Shown here in pieces: positions 43,036 to 52,991 of a DNA stretch of 64,000 nt. The translations under genes were made by a program, and so were the position numbers. This stretch comes from Casp-actino8 sp964513215 (GTDB lineage Bacteria; Actinomycetota; Acidimicrobiia; Acidimicrobiales; Ilumatobacteraceae): assembly GCA_964513215.1 (NCBI GenBank), contig CAZELU010000004.1:1-64000 (forward strand). Reading direction: 5' to 3'. The notes under the pieces were generated by a model that saw only the letters and a program-made list of their open reading frames with translations, ran no database searches and was not told the origin of the DNA. Position 1 is the stretch's first letter. Every line of letters begins with the position of its first letter.

Positions 43036-44274
43036 TCACACCGGCAAGTCGCCGGTGGCCTTCTTGGTGGTGCCGTTGTCGGTGAACGCCTTGATGGTGT
43101 TCTCGGCGATACGCATCTGATGGATCTCGTCGGCGCCATCGGCGAAACGAGCCCAACGAGCGTGCTGCATCATGTTCGCCAACGGAGTGTCGGTGGAATA
43201 GCCGAGGGCTCCGTGAACCTGAATGGCGCGGTCGATGATGCGGTTGAGGCTGTTGGCCACGAAGTGCTTGGCCATCGACACCTCGGTCCGGAAGTCGTCG
43301 CCACGGTCGATCTTGTACGCGGCGTGGAGAACCATCAACTTGCACTGGTAGAGCTCCATCGCCGAATCGGCGATCATCCACTGCACACCTTGCTTCTCGG
43401 CGAGGTACGAACCGTGCGAGTACCGCTTGAGTGAACGGTCGACCATCATGTCGAGCGCCATCTCGGCCTGGGCGATCCAACGCATGCAGTGAGCCAGGCG
43501 CGCCGGCCCGAGACGGTACTGACCCAAGCGATGGCCGTTTCCGCGTCCGCCGAGGATCTGCGAGTCGTGCACACGCAGATCGTTGATCTGGATCTCGCTG
43601 TGACCACCCGGACCATGCATCGTCTCGACTTCTCGAACGTTGTTCCAGCCCTCGGCCGGCAGGTCGACGATGAACGCCGTGTTGGCGCCGCGCGAACCTT
43701 CGGGGACGTCCATCTCGGTGCGGGCGATGAGGATGGCGAACTTGGCTCGGTTGGCTCCGGAGATGAACCACTTGTGACCATTGATGATCCACTCGTCGCC
43801 GTCCTTGATGGCGTGGGTACGGATGAGGGTGGGGTCGGAGCCAGCGACTTCGGGTTCGGTCATCGCAAAGCATGACGAGGTGACGCCGTTGCACAACGGC
43901 TTCAGGTACTTCTCCTTCTGCTCGGGTGTTCCCCAGTGAAGGAGCGTGTGCATGTTCCCTTCGTCGGGGGCCTGGCAGTTGAGAACCCACGGACCAACGC
44001 GTGTCTTGGCCGCTTCCGACTGCACCATCGCCAGGGCAACGTGCCCGAGACCCATGCCACCCCATTCCTTGGGCATGTGCGGCAACCACAGGCCTTGCTT
44101 GACGGCTTCCTTGCGAAGACGAATGAGTTCGCCGACGTAGGCGCGGTGCGAATCGGCATCCATCTCCTCGCGATGCCCGAATGGCTCGATCGCCGGCTTG
44201 ATCGTGCCGTCCACGAAATCGCGCACCCGATCGCGAATCTGCTGATGCTCGTCCGACAACGTGAAGTCGATCAT
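43036..44274 (-). CDS. Acyl-CoA dehydrogenase
   Basis: 412 residues from ATG 44274, the position where the family N-terminus DFTLSDEHQQIRDRVRDFV begins. FAD/substrate signatures are FAMTEPEVAGSDPTLIRT, GHKWFISGA and the C-terminal QVHGALGYSTDTPLANMMQHAR and ADGADEIHQMRIA. Oxidises acyl-CoA to 2-enoyl-CoA in beta-oxidation. Directly convergent with the acyl-CoA synthetase (stops adjacent). Confidence 0.94.
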   Translation of the reverse strand: MIDFTLSDEHQQIRDRVRDFVDGTIKPAIEPFGHREEMDADSHRAYVGELIRLRKEAVKQGLWLPHMPKEWGGMGLGHVALAMVQSEAAKTRVGPWVLNCQAPDEGNMHTLLHWGTPEQKEKYLKPLCNGVTSSCFAMTEPEVAGSDPTLIRTHAIKDGDEWIINGHKWFISGANRAKFAILIARTEMDVPEGSRGANTAFIVDLPAEGWNNVREVETMHGPGGHSEIQINDLRVHDSQILGGRGNGHRLGQYRLGPARLAHCMRWIAQAEMALDMMVDRSLKRYSHGSYLAEKQGVQWMIADSAMELYQCKLMVLHAAYKIDRGDDFRTEVSMAKHFVANSLNRIIDRAIQVHGALGYSTDTPLANMMQHARWARFADGADEIHQMRIAENTIKAFTDNGTTKKATGDLPV

Positions 44275-44375
44275 GGTGTCCCCCTTGAACTCACGAATCC
44301 CCTGCTGAGTCTGCCTGGCCGTGACCTCGGTCGGCGAGTCCGGAAGACCAGCGCGCCCGGCCTTAGCCTGACCCC

Positions 44376-45098
44376 GTGACGTCAGATCCGAAGTCCGCCT
44401 CCTGGGATACCGAGGCCCTCCCGAGCGGTCAGGCCAAGGTGACCGCGGTCCGAGAGATGTTCGACGCGATCGCACCGCGCTACGACCTCGTCAACCGCAT
44501 CATGACGTTTCGTCTCGACGTTCGCTGGCGGCGTTACGCAGTGAAGCGCCTCGCCCTGCCGCCGGGAAGCCGGGTGCTCGACCTGGCCAGTGGCACCGGC
44601 GACCTGTGCGTCGATCTGCGCCGCGCCGATCTGCACCCGCTCTCTTTCGATCTGAGTTTCGGAATGCTTCACGCCGACCGCAGTGGTGCGCCGAGAACCC
44701 AAGCCGACATCTTGCGCTTGCCCATCGGAGACGCATCGGTCGACGGTGTGACGTGCGGGTTCGCTCTGCGAAATCTGCTCGAGCTACCAGCTTTCTTCGC
44801 TGAACTCGCTCGCGTCGTTCGACCTGGAGGTCGCATCGCACTGCTCGACGTCGGCGTACCGCGCAACCGCCTCATCCGCTGGGGCAATGGCATCTACTTC
44901 GGAAAGATCGTCCCGAAGATCGGGGGGTGGCTCTCCGATCCGGCGGCCTATCGCTACTTGCCCAAGAGCGTCGCCTACTTGCCGCCACCCGAGACGATGT
45001 TGGCTGAACTGCGCAAGGTCGGCTTCTCCGACGCCGAACACCGCGGACTGTCGGGCGGCATCACACAACTCATGGTCGCCACTCGCGACGCACGATGA
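44376..45098 (+). CDS. menG: Demethylmenaquinone methyltransferase
   Basis: UbiE/MenG family, 240 residues, GTG start. Signatures VREMFDAIAPRYDLVNRIMT at the N-terminus, SAM motif VLDLASGTGDLCVDL, and CGFALRNL. The last third carries the family's RYLPKSV region and GGITQLMVA. Final step of menaquinone synthesis. Overlaps menF by 4 bp (ATGA). Confidence 0.94.
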   Translation: MTSDPKSASWDTEALPSGQAKVTAVREMFDAIAPRYDLVNRIMTFRLDVRWRRYAVKRLALPPGSRVLDLASGTGDLCVDLRRADLHPLSFDLSFGMLHADRSGAPRTQADILRLPIGDASVDGVTCGFALRNLLELPAFFAELARVVRPGGRIALLDVGVPRNRLIRWGNGIYFGKIVPKIGGWLSDPAAYRYLPKSVAYLPPPETMLAELRKVGFSDAEHRGLSGGITQLMVATRDAR

Positions 45099-46279
45099 GA
45101 GCCGTCACTCGACTTCTCGAACACGAGGTCGATCTGAACGACGTTTGCCGCCACGACGGCCTCCTGTTCGTTCGCAACGGAATCGGTGTGGCCGGCCGAG
45201 GACGCGCGGCAACGGTGAGCGCCGACGACACCGTCGACTTCCTCGCTGCGATCGATCATGACGACGCCTCCGCCGGTCGAGCCGGTCCGGTGGCGCTCGG
45301 ATGCCTACCTTTCCGCCCCGGCGCACCGGCCGACTTCGTGGTCCCGGCGGTGATCGTCCGCAAGACAGGCGATGGTGGGGTGTTCATCACCACCATTGGT
45401 CAACCCTCCGAATCCGACCTTCGCCTCGCCGAGACGTCGACTGCTCCGGTCGCAGCATCCTTCCGAGTCGGACCCCGCACGCCGATCGACACGTATCGAC
45501 GTGCCGTGGAAATCGGTCGCGATGCGGTGCGCCGCGGAGACCTCACCAAGGTCGTGATCGCGCGCGAAGTCGGCGTGGAGAGCGATCAGCCGCTCGACGT
45601 GCACGCGATCCTGCTGCGTCTGAGAAGCGCGTTCGGGGCCAGCTACCGCTACAGCATCGACGGACTGATCGGCGCCTCACCCGAACTTCTGGTTTCTGTC
45701 GATGGCGATGTGGTTCGCTCGCATCCATTGGCCGGCACGACTCCGCGCACCGGAGATCCGGCCACCGACGAAGCACTGGCCAAGAAACTCGTGGCCAGCA
45801 TGAAGGACCAAGTCGAGCACCGCGTGGTGATCGACGTCGTACACGACGCGTTGTTGCCGTGGTGCAGCTACCTCGATTGGGAGCCCGAACCCTCGGTCAT
45901 CAAGGTGGCCAACGTTCAACACCTCGGAACCTCGATCGAAGGTCGACTGTCCGAACCGCGACCCCACGTGGTCGCGCTGGCTCGCCTACTTTCGCCGACG
46001 CCCGCTCTCGGCGGCCATCCGCGCGCGGGGGCGATCGAACTCATCGAGGCGAACGAAGGCTTCGAACGTGGCCGGTACGGCGGCGCCGTGGGCTGGGTCG
46101 ATTGGGCCGGTAACGGTGAGTTCGCGGTCACCATTCGCTGCGCAGAGTTGTCGGCTGACCGTCGATCGGCGCGCCTCATCGCCGGAGGTGGCATCGTGGC
46201 CGACAGCGATGTCGACGCCGAACTGGCCGAGACTCAGGCCAAGTTCCAGGCCATGTTGTCGGCGATCGTCAGGCCGTAG
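45095..46279 (+). CDS. menF: Isochorismate synthase
   Basis: 394 residues. Chorismate-binding enzyme core: LTKVVIAREV, YSIDGLIGASPELLVSV, HPLAGTTPRTGD, EHRVVIDVV, VANVQHLGTSIEGRL, ALGGHPRAGAIELIEANEGFERGRYGGAVGW (split across the active site). The context between menG and menD favours isochorismate synthase over salicylate or anthranilate enzymes. Its last 11 bp overlap menD on the other strand. Confidence 0.9.
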   Translation: MRAVTRLLEHEVDLNDVCRHDGLLFVRNGIGVAGRGRAATVSADDTVDFLAAIDHDDASAGRAGPVALGCLPFRPGAPADFVVPAVIVRKTGDGGVFITTIGQPSESDLRLAETSTAPVAASFRVGPRTPIDTYRRAVEIGRDAVRRGDLTKVVIAREVGVESDQPLDVHAILLRLRSAFGASYRYSIDGLIGASPELLVSVDGDVVRSHPLAGTTPRTGDPATDEALAKKLVASMKDQVEHRVVIDVVHDALLPWCSYLDWEPEPSVIKVANVQHLGTSIEGRLSEPRPHVVALARLLSPTPALGGHPRAGAIELIEANEGFERGRYGGAVGWVDWAGNGEFAVTIRCAELSADRRSARLIAGGGIVADSDVDAELAETQAKFQAMLSAIVRP

Positions 46280-47948
46280 CAGCAGCCACTGCCGAGTGCA
46301 GATGCCGGTGCACGTCGACGTCCCCTCGACGATCGGTGGGCACGACGATCAGCGATGGACCCCGGCGAGACAGCGCTTCTTCGAGTTCCGACCGTGACGA
46401 CACGATGGATGTGCTCAGACCATGCGCGTGGCCCAACGCAGCCAGATCGGCGCCGTGCGGAGTTCCGAACAGCTTCTCGAAGCGCTCGGCTTCCACCACC
46501 GAAGCCTGGGGCAGATAGTGGAAGATGCCGCCGCCGTCGTTGTCGGTGACGACGATGCGCACGTCGACGCCTCGACGTGCCAAGCCGGCCAGCGACGACG
46601 AGTCGTGAAGCAGGGCAACGTCGCCGATCGACACTCCGACCGGGCCTTCGGTCGCGCAGGCGACGCCGACGGCGGTCGCGATGACCCCGTCGATGCCGTT
46701 GGCACCGCGATTCGAGTGCACCACCAAGTGATCGGAACGGCCGCCGAACCATTCGAGGTCGCGCACCGGCATCGACGACGACACGACGAGATGCGATCCA
46801 CTCGGAAGACTGGCCGCCAGGCACCGAGCGGCTAACGGCCCCGACATGACGAGGTCGTTCAGAGCACGATCGATCGACTCCGACGCCGCCGCCTCGGCCC
46901 GACACCACTCCGCGCACCACGACGTGTCGGAGGCATGGGAAGACCGTGAGGGCGACACCTCTGCGGCCAGTGCCAACGCCCAAGCCGTGGGGTCAGCAAC
47001 GATATGCGTTGCGACACGAGCATCGGGATCGAAGAACTGCGGATGCGCCGACACATGAATCTGCTCGATCCCGAGCGACGTGAACCACTGTCCAGTGACC
47101 TTCGAGGCCGGAGATTCACCGATGCGCAGCACGATGTCGGGTCGATGATTCGCGGCGAACGATTCGGCGCGAACGAGCGAATCGAAGTGTCGCACCACTC
47201 GCGCACCGCGACAGATCGCTCGTGGTTCGGCGAACACCGGCCAGTCGAGCGCCGTCGCCAAGTCGTCGACCGCTGTTCCCGAGCCTCGACCGGCGACGAT
47301 CACTCCGCGCCGACCCGACACGTGAGCGGCTAGCACCGCGATTTCTTCGCGCGCCACCATGGATCGGCCGCGGAGGGTGACGATCGCGCGATGAGCCGCA
47401 TCGTCGACGACGCCGTCGCCCACCAAGGGTTCGCGGAACGGAAGATTGAGATGGACCGGTCCGGGACGACCCGACGTCGATGCATCGACGCAGTGAGCCG
47501 CCAGCGATGGCCAACGGGCTTGCGTCGACCAATCGGCCACACCCGGATCGTGGAACCAACGCACCGACGATCCGAACAGCTTGATCTGGTCGATCGTTTG
47601 CGGCGCACCCACGTCGCGCAGTTCGGGCGGACGATCACCCGTGATGACGAGAAGCGGGACCGCCGACAAGTCGGCTTCGATCACCGCTGCGTGGAAGTGA
47701 GCCGCGGCGGTGCCGCTGGTGCACAACGCGATGGCCGGACGACCGGTGGCCACACCGAAACCGAGGGCGGCAAAGGCGGTCGAGCGTTCGTCGAGCAAGA
47801 CCTCGACCCGCCAACCCGGCGACCGATCGAGGGCCAGCGCCATCGGTGTGGAGCGCGAACCCGGCGCCACGAATGCGGTGTCGAGACCGAGAGCCGACCA
47901 CTGGGCGACGAGAGTCGCGCAGAACGACGCTTGTGCATCCGCGGTCAC
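46269..47948 (-). CDS. menD: SEPHCHC synthase (MenD)
   Basis: ThDP-dependent 2-succinyl-5-enolpyruvyl-6-hydroxy-3-cyclohexene-1-carboxylate synthase, 559 residues, GTG start. N-terminal FVAPGSRSTPMALAL, ERSTAFAALGFG region with the ThDP-activating Glu, LLVITGDRPPELRDVGAPQTIDQ, and the ThDP-binding GDVALLHDSSSL and NDGGGIFHYLPQ. Transcribed against menF. Confidence 0.95.
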   Translation of the reverse strand: MTADAQASFCATLVAQWSALGLDTAFVAPGSRSTPMALALDRSPGWRVEVLLDERSTAFAALGFGVATGRPAIALCTSGTAAAHFHAAVIEADLSAVPLLVITGDRPPELRDVGAPQTIDQIKLFGSSVRWFHDPGVADWSTQARWPSLAAHCVDASTSGRPGPVHLNLPFREPLVGDGVVDDAAHRAIVTLRGRSMVAREEIAVLAAHVSGRRGVIVAGRGSGTAVDDLATALDWPVFAEPRAICRGARVVRHFDSLVRAESFAANHRPDIVLRIGESPASKVTGQWFTSLGIEQIHVSAHPQFFDPDARVATHIVADPTAWALALAAEVSPSRSSHASDTSWCAEWCRAEAAASESIDRALNDLVMSGPLAARCLAASLPSGSHLVVSSSMPVRDLEWFGGRSDHLVVHSNRGANGIDGVIATAVGVACATEGPVGVSIGDVALLHDSSSLAGLARRGVDVRIVVTDNDGGGIFHYLPQASVVEAERFEKLFGTPHGADLAALGHAHGLSTSIVSSRSELEEALSRRGPSLIVVPTDRRGDVDVHRHLHSAVAAATA

Positions 47949-48008
47949 GTCCCGAACGCTACGGCCACAGGACCGGCCTGCCCCCGTCCAAGCCGTAGGG
48001 TGACCGAT

Positions 48009-48680
48009 GTGACGGCTTCACTGACCATCGACATCTGGTCCGACGTGGTGTGCCCGTGGTGCTACATCGGCAAACGGAGATTCGAGCTCGCGCTCGAGCG
48101 AGTTCGCGCCGAGGCACCCGACCTGCAGATCGACATTCGCTACCGCGCGTATCAACTCGACCCCAGTGCCCCGAGCACGTCATCCACGCCGGTCCGCGAG
48201 GCCTACGCCCGAAAGTTCGGCGGCCCTGAGCGGGCCGATGCGATCCTTCGACACCTCACCGAGACAGCAGCGGCCGATGGTCTCGACTTCCGCTTCGACA
48301 TCGCCCAACGCTCGAACACCGTTCTCTCGCACCGAGTGCTGTGGTGGGTGGCCGAGCAACAGGGACTCGACGCTCAAGCGCGCGTGAAAGAACGACTGCT
48401 CAAGGCCTACTTCACCGATGGCGAGAACGTGGGCGACCCGCAACGACTCGCCACCATCGTGGCCGACGAACTCGGCGTCAGCGTCGAGACGGTCGTCGCG
48501 TTCCTCGAGTCCGGACTCGGTTCGTCGGAAGTGGCCGACGAACTGCAGCGAGCCGTCGAACACGACATAACGGGAGTTCCCACCTACGTGATCAACGGGG
48601 CCTGGGCCATTCCCGGTGCACAAGATCCCGACACGTTCGAACGAGTCCTTCTCCGCGCGGCGGCCAACGCGCGTTCATGA
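48009..48680 (+). CDS. DsbA-family (FrnE-like) thiol oxidoreductase
   Basis: 223 residues from GTG 48009, eight bases behind AGGG; a GTG at 48000 is possible. Thioredoxin fold with active site CPWC in DVVCPWCYIGKRRF, a helical insertion, and the cis-Pro loop ITGVPTYVING. No signal peptide, so cytosolic as in FrnE. Overlaps menH by 4 bp (ATGA), which places it in the menaquinone gene group without a known role there. Confidence 0.9.
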   Translation: MTASLTIDIWSDVVCPWCYIGKRRFELALERVRAEAPDLQIDIRYRAYQLDPSAPSTSSTPVREAYARKFGGPERADAILRHLTETAAADGLDFRFDIAQRSNTVLSHRVLWWVAEQQGLDAQARVKERLLKAYFTDGENVGDPQRLATIVADELGVSVETVVAFLESGLGSSEVADELQRAVEHDITGVPTYVINGAWAIPGAQDPDTFERVLLRAAANARS

Positions 48681-49459
48681 TCGACTCGTTGCACTTCGCC
48701 ACGACGCGCCGACCGGGCAACGTCCGCCATCTCGCTTTCATACACGGATTCACCCAGACCTCGCGCTCCTGGGCGCCCATCATCACTGCACTCGGTGACG
48801 ACATCGACGTCACCTGTTTCGACGCTCCCGGTCACGGTGACTCGGCCCGGGTGCGGGGCGATGTCACCCGAACCGCTGATCTCGTCGCGACTCACCTTCG
48901 AGAGCAAGCTCGCGGGACGGTGCTGGTGGGTTACTCGATGGGCGGACGCATCGCGCTCGATCTGGCGGTGCGACATCAATCGACGCTCCGAGGTCTGGTC
49001 CTCATCAGCGCGACGGCTGGCCTGCGAACCGAGGCCGAGCGTGTCGAACGACAGCAGCGCGACGAGGTCCTCGCTCAACGGATCGAGGCCATTGGCGTCG
49101 CGCGGTTCGTCGACGAGTGGTTGGCGCAGGACTTGTTCGCGACCCTCACCGAGACGCAGAGCAATCGAGACGACCGGCGGCGCAACTCTGCCACTGGTCT
49201 GGCCGCCAGTTTGCGTGAATGCGGAGTCGGGTCACAGGATCCTTTGTGGGATCGACTCCCCGCTCTCGATCTTCCGACTTTGCTGATCGTCGGTGAACTC
49301 GACTCGAAGTTCTGCGGCCTGGCCGAGCAGATGAAGACGTCCATCGGCGCCAACGCCACGATCGCCGTCTTGAGCGGGGCCGGTCACACTGCACATCTCG
49401 AACGTCCGATCGAGACGACGGCGGCCATTCGCCGCTGGCTCGACGAGAATCGTCTCTGA
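48677..49459 (+). CDS. menH: Alpha/beta hydrolase, probable SHCHC synthase
   Basis: 260 residues. Alpha/beta-hydrolase fold with oxyanion HGFTQTSRSW, nucleophile elbow GYSMGGRIALD (catalytic Ser), Asp in VGELDSKF and His in GAGHTAHLE. The GYSMGGR form together with HGFTQ is typical of MenH, and the gene sits between menD and menA. The exact step is inferred from context. Confidence 0.82.
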   Translation: MIDSLHFATTRRPGNVRHLAFIHGFTQTSRSWAPIITALGDDIDVTCFDAPGHGDSARVRGDVTRTADLVATHLREQARGTVLVGYSMGGRIALDLAVRHQSTLRGLVLISATAGLRTEAERVERQQRDEVLAQRIEAIGVARFVDEWLAQDLFATLTETQSNRDDRRRNSATGLAASLRECGVGSQDPLWDRLPALDLPTLLIVGELDSKFCGLAEQMKTSIGANATIAVLSGAGHTAHLERPIETTAAIRRWLDENRL

Positions 49460-49487
49460 CCGGCTCGCGCCGATCGGATCATGACGA

Positions 49488-50351
49488 TCAGCCGACGAGC
49501 GCGATTCCGACGGTGGCGAGTGTTCCGACGATCAACTGGAATCGACCGGTGTCTCCGAGCACGGCGATGAGCCCTCGACCGCGAACACCACGCAACACGC
49601 CGCGCACCGGCTTGCGCAACCACGGCACCGCAAGCAATCCGAGTAGAGATCCCGGTCGCCACGGTGCCGCAACGACCAACAGGACGAGTGCGACCAGCAT
49701 GAACCCGGCGTAGAGGCGTCGCGTCCGTTCGTCGCCGAGCCGCACCGCGAGCGTGCGCTTGCCGACTTTCGTGTCGCCTTCGATGTCGCGAAGGTTGTTG
49801 GTCACGAGCAATGCGCAGGCGAGCGATCCCGCTGAGGATCCGATCAGCCACGACACGAACGGCAGTCGCTCGATCACCACGTACACCGTGCCGAGCGTCG
49901 CCACCAGTCCGAAGAACACGAAGACGAAGATTTCGCCGAGGCCGAGATAGCCGTACGGCTTGGGGCCGCCCGTGTAGCCCCAGGCGGCCAAGACCGCCAC
50001 GATGCCGACCAAGATCAGCCACCACGTGGTCGCGGACGCCAGCACCAATCCGGCCAGAGCCGCCACACCGAAGGCCGAGAACGCTGCCTGCTTCACTTCA
50101 CTGGGTGTCGCGAGTCCGGATGCCACCAATCGAGTCGGCCCGACCCGTTCGTCGTCGGTGCCACGCACTCCGTCGCTGTAGTCGTTCGCGTAGTTGACGC
50201 CCACCTGCAGAGCGAGGCTCACGATGCCGGCCGGCACGACTCGCCACCACACCGCACCGGTCTCTCCCACGGCCAGCGACGCACCCATCGCTACGGGAAC
50301 CACCGCGGCCGGCAACGTTCGCAGTCGAGCACCCACGAGCCAGCGATTCAC
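49488..50351 (-). CDS. menA: 1,4-dihydroxy-2-naphthoate polyprenyltransferase
   Basis: Integral membrane UbiA-family prenyltransferase, 287 residues, GTG start. First Asp-rich motif NYANDYSDGVRGTD, second motif NNLRDIEGDTKVGKRTLAV, and about eight hydrophobic segments. Attaches the isoprenoid tail to DHNA. Converges with menH and is divergent from the amidase. Confidence 0.95.
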   Translation of the reverse strand: MNRWLVGARLRTLPAAVVPVAMGASLAVGETGAVWWRVVPAGIVSLALQVGVNYANDYSDGVRGTDDERVGPTRLVASGLATPSEVKQAAFSAFGVAALAGLVLASATTWWLILVGIVAVLAAWGYTGGPKPYGYLGLGEIFVFVFFGLVATLGTVYVVIERLPFVSWLIGSSAGSLACALLVTNNLRDIEGDTKVGKRTLAVRLGDERTRRLYAGFMLVALVLLVVAAPWRPGSLLGLLAVPWLRKPVRGVLRGVRGRGLIAVLGDTGRFQLIVGTLATVGIALVG

Positions 50352-50388
50352 GAAGCGAGACTAACCTTCGCGCCGAGGGGGTCGAGTG

Positions 50389-51789
50389 ATGGAACTCTGG
50401 AAGATGAATGCGGCCGAATTGGCATCGATGATCGCCAAGCGGGAAGTGTCGAGTCGCGAAGTGGTCGACGCGCACCTCGCGCGCATCGATGCCGTCAATC
50501 CGAGGCTCAACGCAGTGGTGCGCCGACTCGATGCAGATGCCCGAGCGGCCGCCGACAGCGCCGATGCTGCCGTCAAAGCCGGTGAACGGTTGGGACCGCT
50601 CCACGGCGTTCCGTTCACGGTGAAGGAGAACATCGACCTAGCCGGTACACCGACCACGAATTCGGTGCCGGCACTGGCCGAGGCTGTTTCACCGAGCGAT
50701 GCTCCCGTGGTCGAACGCATGCGTGGAGCCGGCGCCATTCCGATCGGGCGCACCAACTTGCCCGACATGGGGTTGCGCATTCACACCGATTCGGCCCTTC
50801 ATGGACTCACGCGCAATCCGTGGCACCACGATCGCACGACGGGTGGTTCGAGTGGTGGCGAAGCATCGGCTCTCGCCTCGGGCATGAGCCCCATCGGACT
50901 CGGCAACGACGTCGGTGGATCACTACGCAACCCTGCGCACTGTTGCGGTGTCTCGTCCATCAAGCCGACCGTTGGTGTGGTTCCGTGGGCGACCGAGATT
51001 CCCCCCACCGCACTCAACCTCGCGTTCCAACTCATGGTCGTGGAGGGCGTGTTGGCCCGCCGGGTGTCGGACGTGCGCATCGGATTCGACATCGTGCGCG
51101 GAGCCCATCGACGTGATCCCTACTCGGTGCCCGCCGATCTGCGTGGTGCACCCACTGATCGGAAGTGGCGAGTGGCCGTACTAGCCGAGCCGCCGGGTGG
51201 CCGCACCGATCCCGGAATTGCCGAAGTCGTTCGGGCCGCCGGTCGCACGCTCGCCGATGCCGGCCACCACGTCGAAGAAGCCACGCCGCCCGACTACGAA
51301 GAGTGCATCGACATGTGGGGCGCCACTCTCAACGGCGACCTCGCCGTAGTGCAACCATTGCTAGAAGCCGTCATGGGCGAAGGTGGACGCACGTTCCTTC
51401 AGTACGGTCGCGAGCTGCTCACCAGCGCCGACCAAGCGACCATGAGCGCCATTCACATGCGTCGCTTCGAAGTCGCAGCCAAGTGGGCACAGTGGTTCGA
51501 GCACTACGACGTGCTGCTCTGCCCCACGTGGTCGATGGCTGCCTTCGAACACGGCGCTGACATCGCGTCTCTCGACGGCGCCAAGGCCACGTTCGAGACT
51601 TTCCGCGCAGTGCTGGCTCCCAATCTGTTCGGTAGTCCGGCTGCCGTGGTACCGGCCGGACTTTCCGATGGTCTTCCGGTCGGCGTGCAGGTCGCGTCGT
51701 GGCGCTTCAAGGATCTGGTGTGCCTCGACGTCGCGGCTCATCTCGACGAAGCCATGGGAGTACGTACTCCCATCGATCCGACCTGGTGA
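50389..51789 (+). CDS. Amidase (amidase-signature family)
   Basis: About 466 residues; ATG 50389 preferred over GTG 50386. Catalytic Lys in FTVKENID, cis-Ser and nucleophile Ser in TTGGSSGGEASALASG and GNDVGGSLRNPA. Hydrolyses amides; the substrate is unknown. It is not GatA, since no gatB or gatC is near and the C-terminal part differs. Lies between menA and menE without a known link. Confidence 0.88.
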   Translation: MELWKMNAAELASMIAKREVSSREVVDAHLARIDAVNPRLNAVVRRLDADARAAADSADAAVKAGERLGPLHGVPFTVKENIDLAGTPTTNSVPALAEAVSPSDAPVVERMRGAGAIPIGRTNLPDMGLRIHTDSALHGLTRNPWHHDRTTGGSSGGEASALASGMSPIGLGNDVGGSLRNPAHCCGVSSIKPTVGVVPWATEIPPTALNLAFQLMVVEGVLARRVSDVRIGFDIVRGAHRRDPYSVPADLRGAPTDRKWRVAVLAEPPGGRTDPGIAEVVRAAGRTLADAGHHVEEATPPDYEECIDMWGATLNGDLAVVQPLLEAVMGEGGRTFLQYGRELLTSADQATMSAIHMRRFEVAAKWAQWFEHYDVLLCPTWSMAAFEHGADIASLDGAKATFETFRAVLAPNLFGSPAAVVPAGLSDGLPVGVQVASWRFKDLVCLDVAAHLDEAMGVRTPIDPTW

Positions 51790-51854
51790 ACCCACGTGGT
51801 GATCTCACGTCACACTCCGACCCACACAGCGCAGGTCAGTCGTAACCTGATGAT

Positions 51855-52982
51855 GTGACCCGCCTGGTGGCGCTCGATATCGCGGCCAACGATGCGTTCG
51901 TCGCGCACGTGATCGAGATCTGGGCGTCGGGAGCGGCAGTGCTTCCGCTCGATCAGCGCCTCTCACACGCCGACAGGTCCGACCTGCTCCAACTCTTGGG
52001 CGCACACGAAGTCATCGACTCATCCGGGCGAACCGGTCTGACACATGGTCGCGAGCTCGAGCCCGGCGATGCCCTGGTGATCGCCACGAGTGGCAGCACT
52101 GGCGCACCCAAAGGCGTCGTGCACACGCACTCGTCCATCGCGGCGTCGTCGAATGCATCGCTGAAGCGCCTGCAGGGTTCGTCGTCCGATCACTGGCTGG
52201 CGTGTCTGCCATTGGCGCACATCGGAGGCTTCTCCGTCGTGAGTCGAGCTCTGGCGTGCGGTGCGGCGTTGACGGTTCGCCCCGATTCCGATCCCGAGAC
52301 GGTGGCCGCCGCCATTCGTGCCGGCAGCAATCGAACCTCACTCGTTCCGACTCTGCTCGGACGCGTCGACGTCAGCGCCTTCCAGACCGTACTGATCGGT
52401 GGCGCTCGCCCGCCCGCCGATCGTCCAACCAATGTGATCGCCACCTACGGACTCACCGAGACAGGAAGCGGTGTGGTCTACGACGGCTGGGCGCTCGACG
52501 GTGTCGAGCTCTCGATCGGAGTCGACGAAGAAGTTCTCGTTCGCGGACCGATGCTCATGCGCGGTTATCGCGATGGAACCACCACGATCGACGAAGAGGG
52601 CTGGCTGCACACACGCGACTCGGGCTCGATCGACGCCAACGGCAAGTTGTCCGTGACCGGACGACTCGACGATCTGATCAAGACAGGTGGCGAGAAGGTG
52701 TGGCCCGAACAGGTCGAGCGGATTCTCGACACCCTCTACCCCGACCGCACATCGTGCATCGTCGGCGTTCCCGATGATCAGTGGGGCGAGGCGGTGGTTC
52801 TCGTCACCGATCGAGACGGGCTCGCGCTCGATGACGTGCGCGGTCGCGTGAAGGATCTCCTTCCGGCCCGCTGCGCTCCGAAGCACATCGTGGTCGCCGA
52901 CATTCCACGCACGACGAATGGAAAGATTCGCCGCAGCGAAGTGCGTCTGGTCGCCGAAAGAGTGCTGGCCGACGCCGACTAG
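51855..52982 (+). CDS. menE: o-Succinylbenzoate-CoA ligase
   Basis: 375 residues, GTG start, short for the adenylate-forming superfamily, as is typical for actinobacterial MenE. P-loop ATSGSTGAPKGVVHTH, LPLAHIGGF, ATYGLTETGSG, GRLDDLIKTGGEKVWPEQVE and C-terminal Lys region IPRTTNGKIRR. The position among men genes supports the assignment. Confidence 0.9.
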   Translation: MTRLVALDIAANDAFVAHVIEIWASGAAVLPLDQRLSHADRSDLLQLLGAHEVIDSSGRTGLTHGRELEPGDALVIATSGSTGAPKGVVHTHSSIAASSNASLKRLQGSSSDHWLACLPLAHIGGFSVVSRALACGAALTVRPDSDPETVAAAIRAGSNRTSLVPTLLGRVDVSAFQTVLIGGARPPADRPTNVIATYGLTETGSGVVYDGWALDGVELSIGVDEEVLVRGPMLMRGYRDGTTTIDEEGWLHTRDSGSIDANGKLSVTGRLDDLIKTGGEKVWPEQVERILDTLYPDRTSCIVGVPDDQWGEAVVLVTDRDGLALDDVRGRVKDLLPARCAPKHIVVADIPRTTNGKIRRSEVRLVAERVLADAD

Positions 52983-52991
52983 GGTCGCGTC

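Noticed and set aside
50389..51789. Glu-tRNA(Gln) amidotransferase subunit A
   Set aside because: Amidase signature is present but no gatB or gatC lies nearby and the C-terminal half does not match GatA motifs.
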